DNA of 64,000 bases from Ignavibacteria bacterium. Its GTDB lineage: Bacteria > Bacteroidota > Ignavibacteria > Tepidaquicellales > OLB5. The translations under genes were made by a program, and so were the position numbers. Below the pieces are notes generated by a model, which had not been told where the DNA came from, did no database searches, and saw only the letters and a list, made by a program, of their open reading frames with translations. Where the stretch lies: assembly GCA_030835025.1 (NCBI GenBank), contig JAUQWS010000023.1:1-64000 (forward strand). Direction: 5' to 3'. Shown in pieces: positions 27,316-36,734 of this stretch. Position 1 is the stretch's first letter, and every line of letters begins with the position of its first letter.

Positions 27316-27573
27316 ATGCTCAGAATTGTTTTCATAGACGGATATAGAGGTAAACAGCTTGATGGTGCAACCGGTGAATTGCTGCATATAGAAAGAAGAA
27401 GATCCGATTTTGTGGAGAATATTCATGACGGATCAATACTTGACCTCGTTTTTAATACCGGAGGTGAATATATAAAACTCCTTTACACAACTATAATGGG
27501 TTTAGCACTCTTATTGTTTACCGTAACGGGATTTTGGCTATGGATTGGCCCCAAAAGAATGAGAAATTCATGA
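27316..27573 (+). pseudogene. Truncated PepSY-associated membrane protein (C-terminal fragment)
   Basis: 85 codons that match the C-terminal part of PepSY/PepSY-TM proteins: 'FIDGYRGKQLDGATGELLHI', 'NIHDGSILD' and a terminal membrane helix ending 'TGFWLWIGPKRMR'. Family members normally begin with a first membrane helix and a PepSY domain, which are missing here; in-frame stop codons lie just upstream and there is no properly spaced ribosome binding site. PepSY membrane proteins often act as ferric-chelate reductases or helpers beside TonB receptors, so the intact gene would have fitted this spot. Confidence 0.65.
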
Positions 27574-27665
27574 GTTTATGTTTAGACTTTCAATTTGGGT
27601 CAATAAAATTTAAATTTACATAATTATGCTGAATTCCAACTGAAGTCAGTTTAAATTGAGGAATA

Positions 27666-29267
27666 TTGAAGCTCATGAAAAAATACATCTTAATAGCATC
27701 GGGATTATTCTTGATCTGCCTTAGCGTTTATGCTCAATATACAAACACAAGAATTTATCCTTCTGCAGTAAATCAGATTGAACCCTTCATCGTTAGACAT
27801 CCGCTTAACCAGAAGATACTTTTTGCAAGTGCATATACAATTACTTCGGTAGGATTCAGGAGCGAAGGTATATATGTTTCAACAAACGGAGGAAATTCGT
27901 GGAGGGGTAACGATACCTGCACCGGTTCCAATATTGGCTCTCACGGCGGTGACCCGGGCCCGATCATAGATAAGAATGGCAGATTCATCATAACTCACCA
28001 GGGCGGTTTACCAACCGGCATGTTTTCGAATTACTCAACGGATCAGGGGCTCTCATGGTCGAATAACTATCCAATACTTACAGGAGATAATGATAAAGGC
28101 TCTCCTCAGACTGATGATGCACCGGCAAGTCCGTATTACGGCAACACATATCTGGCATGGACAAGATTTTCACCGCCCTTCCCTATAGTATTTTCTTATA
28201 CAAGCAACGGCGGCACAAACTGGTCGTCAGTCATTCAGATAAATAATGCTTATAACACCAACAGGTCATACGGCCCTGCAATAGGAATTGGCCCTAATGG
28301 CACAATTTATACTGTTTGGGCTTCATCAAGTCCAAACTCTCCTTTTACCGAGGACCGGGTTGGTTTTGCCAAATCTTCTAACGGCGGTTTGAATTGGAGT
28401 GTATCAGAGGGCGCTATTGATTGTAACGGCATAAGAACAACACAGCTTCCACCCTGGACAATAAGAGCAAACAGTTTTCCGGTTATTGATATTGATAAGA
28501 CCGGCGGTTCCAGAAACGGCTGGATATATGTAGTGGTAACCGATAAAAGTATAGCCCCGGCTGGCAATGATCCTGACATAGTTTTTCACAGGTCAACAGA
28601 CCAGGGTTCAACGTGGTCAGCAGGTGTTAGAGTGAACCAGGATGCGATCAACAACGGCCGCAACCAATTCTTTCCTTCTATCAGAGTTGATGAGAACGGC
28701 GGAATAAATATTGCATATTTCGATAGCAGGAATTCCGTTGACTCAGTTGATGTATATCTTTCAAGATCAATTGACGGCGGCATAAGCTGGAGTGATTTCA
28801 GGGTTACAGCACAAAGATTTCGTCCGCAGGCCGTCTCAGGTGCAGGAGGAGCAGGCAATATGGGTGATAACATCGGCCTGACTTCCGGCAACGGTAATCT
28901 TTACCCGGTGTGGATGAGTAATCAGACAGGCGTATTTCAGACCTGGACTGCAATTATCAATTATCTGACAATCGGTATACAACAAATCGGAAGCGAAGTT
29001 CCGGGCGATTACGGCTTGAAACAGAATTATCCCAATCCTTTCAATCCGATAACTAAAATTGAATTCAGTATTCCATACCCAGGAAACACAAGACTATCAG
29101 TGTACGATATTACGGGAAAACTCATCAGGAATTTAGTTGAGCAGGAACTTCACGCAGGTACATATTCAACAAATTGGGATGCTTCTGAATTGCCCTCAGG
29201 TATATACCTGTACAGAATTCAGAGCGGGAACTTTTACGAAAGCAAAAAGATGATATTGGTGAAATAA
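27666..29267 (+). CDS. Secreted sialidase-fold (BNR) protein with T9SS sorting domain
   Basis: 533 residues from a TTG at 27666; an ATG at 27675 is an equally good start and gives 'MKKYILIA...'. Signal peptide ending 'VYAQ'. Asp-box-like repeats ('STNGGNSW', 'TSNGGTNW', 'STDQGSTW', 'SIDGGISW') form a BNR propeller; the C-terminal sorting domain shows 'NYPNPFNPITKIEFSI', 'SGIYLYRI', 'KKMILVK'. It is the paralogue of the protein at 16595 but lacks that protein's extra N-terminal segment. Cell-surface or secreted; substrate unknown. Confidence 0.8.
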   Translation: MKLMKKYILIASGLFLICLSVYAQYTNTRIYPSAVNQIEPFIVRHPLNQKILFASAYTITSVGFRSEGIYVSTNGGNSWRGNDTCTGSNIGSHGGDPGPIIDKNGRFIITHQGGLPTGMFSNYSTDQGLSWSNNYPILTGDNDKGSPQTDDAPASPYYGNTYLAWTRFSPPFPIVFSYTSNGGTNWSSVIQINNAYNTNRSYGPAIGIGPNGTIYTVWASSSPNSPFTEDRVGFAKSSNGGLNWSVSEGAIDCNGIRTTQLPPWTIRANSFPVIDIDKTGGSRNGWIYVVVTDKSIAPAGNDPDIVFHRSTDQGSTWSAGVRVNQDAINNGRNQFFPSIRVDENGGINIAYFDSRNSVDSVDVYLSRSIDGGISWSDFRVTAQRFRPQAVSGAGGAGNMGDNIGLTSGNGNLYPVWMSNQTGVFQTWTAIINYLTIGIQQIGSEVPGDYGLKQNYPNPFNPITKIEFSIPYPGNTRLSVYDITGKLIRNLVEQELHAGTYSTNWDASELPSGIYLYRIQSGNFYESKKMILVK

Positions 29268-29302
29268 TGCATTGATAATTATTTGAATATCTGGCATCTG
29301 AT

Positions 29303-29338
29303 AAAGAAGCCTCACCATGCAATTGGCGAGGCTTCTTT
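29303..29338. terminator. Bidirectional terminator
   Basis: Perfect 11-bp stem AAAGAAGCCTC / GAGGCTTCTTT between convergent genes (the BNR protein and a lipoprotein). Confidence 0.8.
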
Positions 29339-29367
29339 GTTTACAAATCATCAAAATATTGTGAATT

Positions 29368-29712
29368 TCAGTATGTGCACCAGTAAATATGATCGCTGCA
29401 TTGGGCGGGTGTCGGAGTACTTTCATTGCAAGCCACTGTATTTGTATTTGTAACTTTAAAAGTCAGGGTGTGCTGTACTGCAGATACCGTGAAAGAGCTG
29501 CTTGTGCTTCCCGGTACTACCGTTGCGATCTTTAATCCGTCCCAGATTATGTCATACGTTGTATTGGTATTTGACCTGTTCTCGAATTTTACTGTAGCAG
29601 TATTATTTGTTACACAAGGCTGTGTAGTTGTTTTTGTAGAAACAGGATCATCTTTGCACGAATTGATAAATAACAAAACAAGCAAAATAACAAAAAGCCG
29701 TACATATTTCAT
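29368..29712 (-). CDS. Small lipoprotein of unknown function
   Basis: 114 residues: signal with lipobox 'LFINSC', a Thr/Asn-rich linker, then a short beta-rich domain ('TVKFENRSNTNTTYDIIWDG', 'HTLTFKVTNTNT') reminiscent of a small immunoglobulin-like fold, and a Cys-containing tail ('ACNESTPTPAQC', 'YWC'). The tail cysteines could form disulfides in the periplasm or at the surface. No family recognised. Transcribed alone towards the shared terminator. Confidence 0.6.
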   Translation of the reverse strand: MKYVRLFVILLVLLFINSCKDDPVSTKTTTQPCVTNNTATVKFENRSNTNTTYDIIWDGLKIATVVPGSTSSSFTVSAVQHTLTFKVTNTNTVACNESTPTPAQCSDHIYWCTY

Positions 29713-29902
29713 ATTTCACCTTCTGAAATTATTTCTAAAGAACGAGTTAGGAAAAACCAAACTCTGTTTCCTAATTACAAAATTATATACAATTTCTTAA
29801 GCGAAATATGATACTTATCAAGTATTATTTTGATTCTTATCCTTACATAAGAAAATCATGGGATATTGATGCCATTGGGAGATTGCAGCTTCGTATTTTC
29901 AA

Positions 29903-31216
29903 CTACTTTAGAAGCACCATCTTCTTTGATTCAACGAAATCACCGGCTTCTATTTTGTATATGTAAACGCCTGAGGCAAGTCCGAAATTCTGGAATCTGA
30001 AGTTATTACTCCCGGCAGGCCTGTATCCTTCCGCAAAAACCTTCAGTTGTCTTCCAAGAAGATCATACAGGGTTATTTTTACGAATTCCTGTTTTGCTAA
30101 ATAGTACGAAATAACAGTCGCCGGATTGAACGGATTGGGATAGTTCTGAAATAATCTGCTCCTTACCGGAACCTGGGACTGCCCGTTATTAATACCGATC
30201 ACTGCGGTGTTATACTTCACAATAGTTCCGTACGAACCAAAACCGAAACCATATGTAGGAGTGACAAATTTTGCCGTATAGATGGAAGATGAATCAGGAG
30301 CAGGTATACTATACCACGGGGAATTTATACTTCCTGAATCCAGATTGAGTGCAAATGCCTGTGCAAAAGTAAGCGGCATCCAAAGCTCTTTAGCCGTCCT
30401 GAATGCAAGATCCGCTCCGATTCCGAAAAAATTCGTAGTGTCATACAGCCAAACAGTACCGCCATTATAGCTTGTTGAAGTTGTAGCTCCAAACTCATAA
30501 TCGCCGCCGGAAGATATTATTTTATTTTCATTTATCACCTTAATATCCCAAAGAGGCTCCGGGGCAACACAATAAGTAAACCAGTTCAGTCCTGAATCAG
30601 TAGTTTTCCAAATGATACCCTGAATATCATAATGCCCTCCGCAGGCAAAACCGGTTGATTGATTCAGAAAGTCGATCCTGTTTTTCGGAAACCTGAAAAG
30701 AACGGGACAGTATTGAGTATCAATATGGCATTCATTCCAGCTTGCTCCGGCATCGGTTGTCTTGAACATAAATCCGCTGAAGCCTGTAAAGAAGCCATTG
30801 AGTGAATCCTGAAAATAGATCGACGTTACAACAACACTCGTATCAAAAAATCGGGATGTGCTCCATGTATTGCCGCCGTTCGTTGTCTTTAAGACAAATG
30901 TACCCTGAAAAAGATAATCATTTGCCAGGGCCCAGCCCAGGCGGCTGTTAATAAAGAATATGTCATCTATCGGGTATTCGGTAATTCCTGAATTCAGAAC
31001 GACCCAATTACTGCCGCCGTTAGAGGTCTTAATAATCGTGCCGTACTCGCCTGCCGCCCAGCCATAGACCGTATCAAGCAAAAAACTTCTTGTCAGCCAT
31101 TTATCTGTTGGTGAAGGAACTCTAAGCCAATAGTCCTGTGATAAGACACTTAGAGAATTGAGCACCAGATTGATTGCAAAAATAGAAGAGAGTAATATTT
31201 TTGTAAGATTTTTCAT
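29903..31216 (-). CDS. Secreted YCF48-like propeller, downstream member of a tandem pair
   Basis: 437 residues: signal peptide ending 'VLSQ', repeats such as 'YGWAAGEYGTIIKTSNGGSNW' type blades, and a sorting domain ('NYPNPFNPATVISYYL', 'SGVYIYKI', 'KKMVLLK'). The head is strongly similar along its whole length to the next gene upstream (shared blocks 'NWFTYC.APEPL', 'FALNLDSG', 'FVTPTYG', 'KYNTAVIG'), whereas the last 90 residues differ much more. The ATG overlaps the upstream stop codon (ATGA), so the pair is translationally coupled. Confidence 0.8.
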   Translation of the reverse strand: MKNLTKILLSSIFAINLVLNSLSVLSQDYWLRVPSPTDKWLTRSFLLDTVYGWAAGEYGTIIKTSNGGSNWVVLNSGITEYPIDDIFFINSRLGWALANDYLFQGTFVLKTTNGGNTWSTSRFFDTSVVVTSIYFQDSLNGFFTGFSGFMFKTTDAGASWNECHIDTQYCPVLFRFPKNRIDFLNQSTGFACGGHYDIQGIIWKTTDSGLNWFTYCVAPEPLWDIKVINENKIISSGGDYEFGATTSTSYNGGTVWLYDTTNFFGIGADLAFRTAKELWMPLTFAQAFALNLDSGSINSPWYSIPAPDSSSIYTAKFVTPTYGFGFGSYGTIVKYNTAVIGINNGQSQVPVRSRLFQNYPNPFNPATVISYYLAKQEFVKITLYDLLGRQLKVFAEGYRPAGSNNFRFQNFGLASGVYIYKIEAGDFVESKKMVLLK

Positions 31217-32523
31217 TTCAGAAGTACCATTTTCTTTGATAATTTATATACAGCATTTTCAGCGGTTTTCATAGTTAACACATAGAAGTAGACTCCGCTT
31301 GGTTCGTTGCTTCCGTTGAATTGAATTGAATGCTCTCCTGCCCCGAGCCGGCCGTTTACCGGTTCAGAGATCAGCCTGCCCAGAGCATCATAGAAAGACA
31401 AATTAACATACTTATCCCCATCCAATTCCGGGATACTAAATTGAATGACCGAAAGAGGGTTGAACGGATTCGGATAGTTCTGCTTCAGAACAAATCCTTC
31501 CGGAATTTCACTCTCAGCAGCACTGACCCCAATTACAGCTGTATTATATTTAAGTATAGTACCGCCTCCGCCGAAAGCCCATCCGTATGTCGGCGTTACA
31601 AACTGCGCTGCGTTCAGATTCACCATCACGGGCGGGCTTATCTCAAGCCAACTGGAGCCGGCATTTCCTGAATCAAGGTTCAAAGCGAATTTCTGAAGAA
31701 AGAACCCGGGGATCCATAATTCAGATGGAGTTCTGAAAGCAAGGGACCTGCCCATTCCGAACAAACCTGTTTCCTGATAGCTCCACGTTAAACCCGCGTC
31801 ATATGATTTAACAAAGCTGACACCGTAATCGGGGTCGCCACCCGTTGCCACAACTTTGTTTTGATTTATTGATTTAATTTCCAGTAAGGGTTCAGGCGCA
31901 ATACAATATGTGAACCAGTTCAGCCCGGCATCAGTTGTCCTCCATACTATACCCTGAATATCAATCTGTCCGCCGCAGGCAAAACCCGTAGTGGCGTTCA
32001 TAAATGTCATATCCCATTTAGGGAACAAATAAAGAATTGAACAATAGGCAGTATCAACATGGCACTCAATCCAATTTGAGCCTCCATTGGTAGTCTTAAG
32101 TATCTGTCCTGTGTAACCTGTTAGAAAACCGGTTGCAGAGTCCAGGAAATATACGGTGTTAAATACTTTTGTAGTATCGGGAAAGCGTGAATTAGTCCAG
32201 TTTATTCCGCCGTTAAAAGTTCTGAGTATAGTTGTGCCTGAGAACAGAAAATCGTTTGCAATTGCCCAGCCAAGCCTTTTGTTTATAAAAAAGATATCGT
32301 CTATCATGTAATCGATCCCTGTATTCTGGATATTCCAGTTCTGGCCTCCGTTTGAAGTATTGACTATTATTCCCAAATCCCCTGCTGCCCAACCGTATAT
32401 GGTATCCAGCAAATGACATCTGTAGAAATCCTTTGTTGTCGGGGATGGTACACTTAGCCAATACTGCTGTGAACTCGAATTCTCAATCATCAGCAGGAAG
32501 ATAAGAACCGGAAAAAACCTCAT
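31213..32523 (-). CDS. Secreted YCF48-like propeller, upstream member of a tandem pair
   Basis: 436 residues from the ATG at 32523; two further in-frame ATGs at 32529 and 32535 lie inside or against a TATATTTG promoter box on the minus strand (32540-32533), so I prefer the third. Signal peptide ending 'NSSSQ'. YCF48/BNR blades ('TSNGGQNW', 'TFNGGINW', 'TTNGGSNW', 'TTDAGLNW') and a sorting domain with an insertion ('NYPNPFNPLSVIQFSI', 'SGVYFYVL', a 7-residue extra stretch, then 'KKMVLLK'). Duplicate of the following gene; function unknown. Confidence 0.8.
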   Translation of the reverse strand: MRFFPVLIFLLMIENSSSQQYWLSVPSPTTKDFYRCHLLDTIYGWAAGDLGIIVNTSNGGQNWNIQNTGIDYMIDDIFFINKRLGWAIANDFLFSGTTILRTFNGGINWTNSRFPDTTKVFNTVYFLDSATGFLTGYTGQILKTTNGGSNWIECHVDTAYCSILYLFPKWDMTFMNATTGFACGGQIDIQGIVWRTTDAGLNWFTYCIAPEPLLEIKSINQNKVVATGGDPDYGVSFVKSYDAGLTWSYQETGLFGMGRSLAFRTPSELWIPGFFLQKFALNLDSGNAGSSWLEISPPVMVNLNAAQFVTPTYGWAFGGGGTILKYNTAVIGVSAAESEIPEGFVLKQNYPNPFNPLSVIQFSIPELDGDKYVNLSFYDALGRLISEPVNGRLGAGEHSIQFNGSNEPSGVYFYVLTMKTAENAVYKLSKKMVLLK

Positions 32524-32604
32524 AATCATAATCAAATATAATTAATAAGTACCTATTATAGCAGGTAAAAAACAGCAGTTTTTCGGAAATTTTGCATCAC
32601 TACA

Positions 32605-32635
32605 TTGCAATAGATTCAGCTTATTGCTAATTTTG
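32605..32635 (+). promoter_or_regulatory. Bacteroidota-type promoter
   Basis: TTG at 32605-32607, a 20-nt spacer, TAATTTTG at 32628-32635, 28 nt before the ATG at 32664. Confidence 0.55.
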
Positions 32636-32663
32636 CCAATTACTTCATCCAAAAAGAAAGAGC

Positions 32664-34019
32664 ATGCTAGATATAGATAATATCCGCGAAGAATTCCCTA
32701 TTACCCAAAAGTCATTTCAGGTTTACGGCAGCAGCGAGCCCAGAAAACTTGTATATCTGGATCATGGCGCATCAACTCATCCGAGCAGAACCGTGCTTAA
32801 CAAGTATATTGATTTCGTCAAGAATTATTACTCTAATGTCCATCGCGGAAAGCATTTCCTTTCAATGATCTCTACTGAGCTGTTTGAAAGGGTCTATAAG
32901 ACCATCTTCAGCTTCATTAGCGCCGATAAGGACGAGAATGCAATTGTACTGACTGCGAATACAACAAGTGCACTTGATATGACTGCGTGGTTCATGCGCG
33001 AGGTCGAGGGGATTACTCTTGTTTCTATGATGGAACATCACTCCAATGATCTTCCGCACCGGCACAGGAGCAAAGTACTTCATTTTGGAGTGAAACCGGA
33101 TGGCACACTTGATATGGATGATCTTGAAAATAAGCTTAAGAATAATAAGGTGAAACTTGTTGCTGTAACAGGCGCATCCAACGTAACAGGGTTTTTGACC
33201 GATATTTACCGGATTGCGAAGCTTGCACATGAAAACGGAGCGCGAATACTTATAGATGCAGCACAGCTTCTTGCGCACAAGCAAATTGATGTTAAACCAA
33301 ATGATCACCCTGAACATATTGACTTTCTGGCGGCAGCAGGTCATAAAGCCTATGCACCGTTCGGTTCGGCGTTTCTTTTCGGTCCGCGGGATGTACTTGA
33401 TAGAGTGCAGCCATACGTTCCCGGAGGCGGCACAGTACTTTTTGTGAGTGAAGATGACTACATTTATGCAAGTTCTCCCGACAGGCATCAGGGGGGCACA
33501 CCTAATATTGCCGGAGCCATTGCACTTGCAGAATCACTGAACTGTTTAAGTGAGATCGGTATGGATAATGTTCGAAGTCACGAAATTGAATTGACAGAAT
33601 ACGCTTTGGACCGGCTAAAAGAAGTGCCTGAAATCAATATACTTGGCAATATTCCTGCATCCAACAGGCTTGGAGTAATAACTTTCAACATAGGCAAGCT
33701 TAGTAATGGATTGGTTTCTGATATATTGAATCATGAAGCGGCGATTGCAACCAGGAACGGGAGATTCTGCGCTCACCCGTATTTGAGTTACCTGCTTGGC
33801 AGAAACGATTCTGATGAGATCATTGCAAATCTGCGCCGTGGAGAGAAGTTCGATATAGGCGGCGCAGTCAGAATTTCTTTCGGCATTTTTAATTCACTGG
33901 AAGAAGTTGATTATGTAACAGAGAACTTAAAAATGATCGCGGAGCACAGATGGAAAGCGAATTATGGAGACGACACGACATATTTTGACTGCAAAGGAGT
34001 CCAGTTAAGCGCTTCTTAG
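32664..34019 (+). CDS. Class V aminotransferase-fold PLP enzyme (cysteine desulfurase-like)
   Basis: 451-residue PLP-dependent enzyme of the class V fold. Seen: 'YLDHGASTHPS' opening, the PLP-stacking region 'EHHSNDLPHR', the cofactor aspartate in 'ILIDAAQLLAHK', the Schiff-base Lys228 in 'AAGHKAYAPFG', and a Cys369 in 'NGRFCAHPYL' at the place where SufS-like desulfurases carry their catalytic cysteine. The order matches group II desulfurases, but no suf/isc genes are nearby, so the substrate could be cysteine or a related compound. It is about 50 residues longer than SufS. Confidence 0.8.
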   Translation: MLDIDNIREEFPITQKSFQVYGSSEPRKLVYLDHGASTHPSRTVLNKYIDFVKNYYSNVHRGKHFLSMISTELFERVYKTIFSFISADKDENAIVLTANTTSALDMTAWFMREVEGITLVSMMEHHSNDLPHRHRSKVLHFGVKPDGTLDMDDLENKLKNNKVKLVAVTGASNVTGFLTDIYRIAKLAHENGARILIDAAQLLAHKQIDVKPNDHPEHIDFLAAAGHKAYAPFGSAFLFGPRDVLDRVQPYVPGGGTVLFVSEDDYIYASSPDRHQGGTPNIAGAIALAESLNCLSEIGMDNVRSHEIELTEYALDRLKEVPEINILGNIPASNRLGVITFNIGKLSNGLVSDILNHEAAIATRNGRFCAHPYLSYLLGRNDSDEIIANLRRGEKFDIGGAVRISFGIFNSLEEVDYVTENLKMIAEHRWKANYGDDTTYFDCKGVQLSAS

Positions 34020-34123
34020 CCCGGCGCTTCAATCTTTATATCTTCTGAGTGTCAACACCCCCTTAAATTTCAAAAAATCATTGCTAAATCTCTATTTTAT
34101 AGTTATATTACTTTTTTGACCTG

Positions 34124-35137
34124 ATGAATAAGGATATCGTTAGTTTAATTAATAATTATCAAGAGTTTATATTAACAAGCCACGTTAACCCCGATGGGGA
34201 CTCAATAGGCAGCGAAATTGCTCTTTATCTGTTTCTGAGTAATCTTGGCAAACGCACAAAGATTATAAACTACTCCCCTACTCCCTCTAATTACACATTC
34301 CTTGATAAGGATAATGTCATAGAGCAATTTGTTGAAGAGAAACACAAGGATTCTATAGCTAATGCAGATGTGATATTTATCCTCGATACAAATGAGTATT
34401 CCAGGCTAAGAACACTGGCTCCTTACATCCAGTCAAGCAATGCTAAAAAAGTTTTGATAGATCATCACCTGGGATTTGATGCGAATGGTTTCGATTACTC
34501 TTTCTCAGATACTAACTCGCCTGCAACTGGTGAAATGCTTTTCAGGTTCTTTAAAAATTTTGACGGTTCAAACAGTGATACACAACCGATCGGCAATATC
34601 ATTTCCAAGCCGATGGCAGAGGCTCTATATGCGGCTATTATGACTGATACAGGGTCTTTCAGGTTTGAACGTACGGGCGCCGAAACTCACAATATAGCCG
34701 CAGAACTTATCAGTGCCGGAGCAGAGCCTGACAAAATATATTCAGAGATCTACAACAAGGCAACAATCGGCAAGCTGCACCTGCTAGGCAAGTTCCTGAA
34801 CCGGATAACACTTGAACATGATAACAAGCTTGCATATTCAATAGTTTTGCAGAAAGATTTTCAGGAAACATCAACCGATGAATACGCCATCGAAGGATTC
34901 AGTTCTCATCTTATGAGCCTTGATTCCGTAAAACTGGGAATAGTCATCACACAAACACTAAGGGGCGTAAAACTGAGCTTCAGGTCAAACGGCGAAGTTA
35001 TGTGTAACAACCTTGCAAAAGAATTTGAAGGCGGGGGGCATCAGAATGCCTCTGGGGCATTTGTACCCGGCGCAGATGTTAATGAGCTGACAGTGAAAGT
35101 AGTAGAAAGATCGAAATTTTATCTGAAGCAATCTTAA
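34124..35137 (+). CDS. DHH/DHHA1 phosphoesterase (NrnA-like)
   Basis: 337 residues; cytosolic phosphoesterase of the NrnA type, which degrades short oligoribonucleotides and can dephosphorylate 3'-phosphoadenosine 5'-phosphate. Seen: 'SHVNPDGDSIGSE', an aspartate in 'FILDTNEYSRL', the DHH triad near residue 113 ('LIDHHLGF'), 'AIMTDTGSF', and the DHHA1 glycine-rich 'GGGHQNASGAF'. All Mn-binding motifs are present, so it should be active. Followed by leucyl aminopeptidase 56 bp downstream. Confidence 0.9.
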   Translation: MNKDIVSLINNYQEFILTSHVNPDGDSIGSEIALYLFLSNLGKRTKIINYSPTPSNYTFLDKDNVIEQFVEEKHKDSIANADVIFILDTNEYSRLRTLAPYIQSSNAKKVLIDHHLGFDANGFDYSFSDTNSPATGEMLFRFFKNFDGSNSDTQPIGNIISKPMAEALYAAIMTDTGSFRFERTGAETHNIAAELISAGAEPDKIYSEIYNKATIGKLHLLGKFLNRITLEHDNKLAYSIVLQKDFQETSTDEYAIEGFSSHLMSLDSVKLGIVITQTLRGVKLSFRSNGEVMCNNLAKEFEGGGHQNASGAFVPGADVNELTVKVVERSKFYLKQS

Positions 35138-35193
35138 ACCAGAAAAGAAAAAAACAAATAAATTATATAACATTATACTATCCGGAGATTTAA

Positions 35194-36708
35194 ATGAAGA
35201 TCAAATATGAGGTAAAGAAAATAAAAGATATCAAGGCTGATGTGGTATGCTCGGCTGCATTCGAGGACCAGGCAGAACAGAAACTGCATTGGCTTAATAC
35301 GCTTTTTAAAGGAACTCTTGATACGCTGATCGAAACAAATGATTTTAAGGGAAAAGTCAATTCTACAGTCCTTTCTTACCTTGGACCTGATAACCGCAGC
35401 AAAAGACTTATGATTTTAGGACTTGGGAACTCAAAGGAAGTAACACTTGAAATCCTCAGGAAAGCATATGCTTCAGCGGCAAAAAAGGTAAACAGTTTCA
35501 AGCTTAATTCGGCCGCATTTGAAGTGCCTGATCTTGCACTCATAAAAAGCATTACAGGAGCATCACATTATGAAGTTATGCAGGCGATCTGCGAAGGCGT
35601 TTTCCTTACGCAGTATAATCCTAAGAAATACTACACGAAAAACGATTACACACCGATAAACGAAGTAATTTTCTTCACTGATTCTCCGAAATACACACGC
35701 GAGGCAACAGAAGCGCTCAAGGATTCAAAGATCGTTTGCGATGCAGTAATTGTAGCAAGGGACCTTGAAAACGAACCTTCGAATTTCCTCACTCCCGAAA
35801 AATTTGCGGAGTACGTAAAAAAATCCTCTATCAAAGGCGGGTATTCAGTGACAGTTTTTGATGAGAAAAAAATTAGCCAGCTTAATATGGGCTGTGTTCT
35901 CGCGGTAGGAAAAGGAAGCTCCAATCCTCCCAGATTTTTGATACTACAGTATTTCGGCGCCAACAAATCCGAAAAGCCCGTTGTTCTGGTCGGAAAGGGT
36001 GTTACATTTGATTCCGGCGGAATTTCGATCAAGCCGGCCCAGGGAATGGACCAAATGAAGATGGATATGGGCGGTGCAGCTGCTGTAGTCGGAGCCTTCG
36101 AGGCTGTTGCAAGGTTGAAGTATAAGATGAACCTTATCGGGCTGATCCCTGCTGTGGAAAATATGCCTGATGCCAATTCTTACAAACCCGGCGATGTTCT
36201 GAAGAGTTACTCGGGAACCACAGTTGAGATTGATAATACAGATGCAGAAGGAAGACTAATACTTGCTGATGCGCTTGATTATGCAGCCAATTATAAACCC
36301 AAAGCAGTAATTGATGTCTGCACTTTGACCGGTGCTGCAGTTATTTGCTTCGGCCACCTGCTTGCAGGACTTATGGGAAATGATGCAGAGCTGAAGAAGA
36401 AGATATTTGCAGCAGGAGAAAAAACATACGAGCGTGTGTGGGAACTCCCGCTGTACAATGAGTATGATAAGCTGATGAAGAGCGAAATAGCCGATATTAA
36501 AAATGCCGGTCCCGCAAGGCAGGCAGGCACTATTATGGGAGGAATATTCCTGAAGAAATTCGTTCAGGATAAATACCCGTGGGCACATCTGGATATTGCA
36601 AGTGTTGCATTTAATCTGGCGGAATCAGCAGAAGAGTATCATACACCCGGAGCTACGGGCTATGGAGTAAGGCTTTTTACCGAGCTTCTTAAACAGTATT
36701 CGCACTAA
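35194..36708 (+). CDS. pepA: Leucyl aminopeptidase (M17)
   Basis: 504-residue metallopeptidase that removes N-terminal residues from peptides in the cytosol. Seen: an N-terminal macro-like domain, 'GKGVTFDSGGISIKP' near residue 267 with the metal-binding Lys and Asp, 'KMDMGGAAAV', and the signature 'NTDAEGRLILADAL' near residue 347 with Asp and Glu ligands. Length fits the family. It is followed 26 bp later by an MFS transporter, with which it is probably co-transcribed. Confidence 0.9.
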   Translation: MKIKYEVKKIKDIKADVVCSAAFEDQAEQKLHWLNTLFKGTLDTLIETNDFKGKVNSTVLSYLGPDNRSKRLMILGLGNSKEVTLEILRKAYASAAKKVNSFKLNSAAFEVPDLALIKSITGASHYEVMQAICEGVFLTQYNPKKYYTKNDYTPINEVIFFTDSPKYTREATEALKDSKIVCDAVIVARDLENEPSNFLTPEKFAEYVKKSSIKGGYSVTVFDEKKISQLNMGCVLAVGKGSSNPPRFLILQYFGANKSEKPVVLVGKGVTFDSGGISIKPAQGMDQMKMDMGGAAAVVGAFEAVARLKYKMNLIGLIPAVENMPDANSYKPGDVLKSYSGTTVEIDNTDAEGRLILADALDYAANYKPKAVIDVCTLTGAAVICFGHLLAGLMGNDAELKKKIFAAGEKTYERVWELPLYNEYDKLMKSEIADIKNAGPARQAGTIMGGIFLKKFVQDKYPWAHLDIASVAFNLAESAEEYHTPGATGYGVRLFTELLKQYSH

Positions 36709-36734
36709 ATAATTATTAAAGAGAGACCAGCAGC

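Noticed and set aside
18434-32523. Photosystem assembly function for YCF48-like proteins
   Set aside because: They are exported with T9SS tails and there is no photosynthesis gene nearby; the repeat is a generic propeller.
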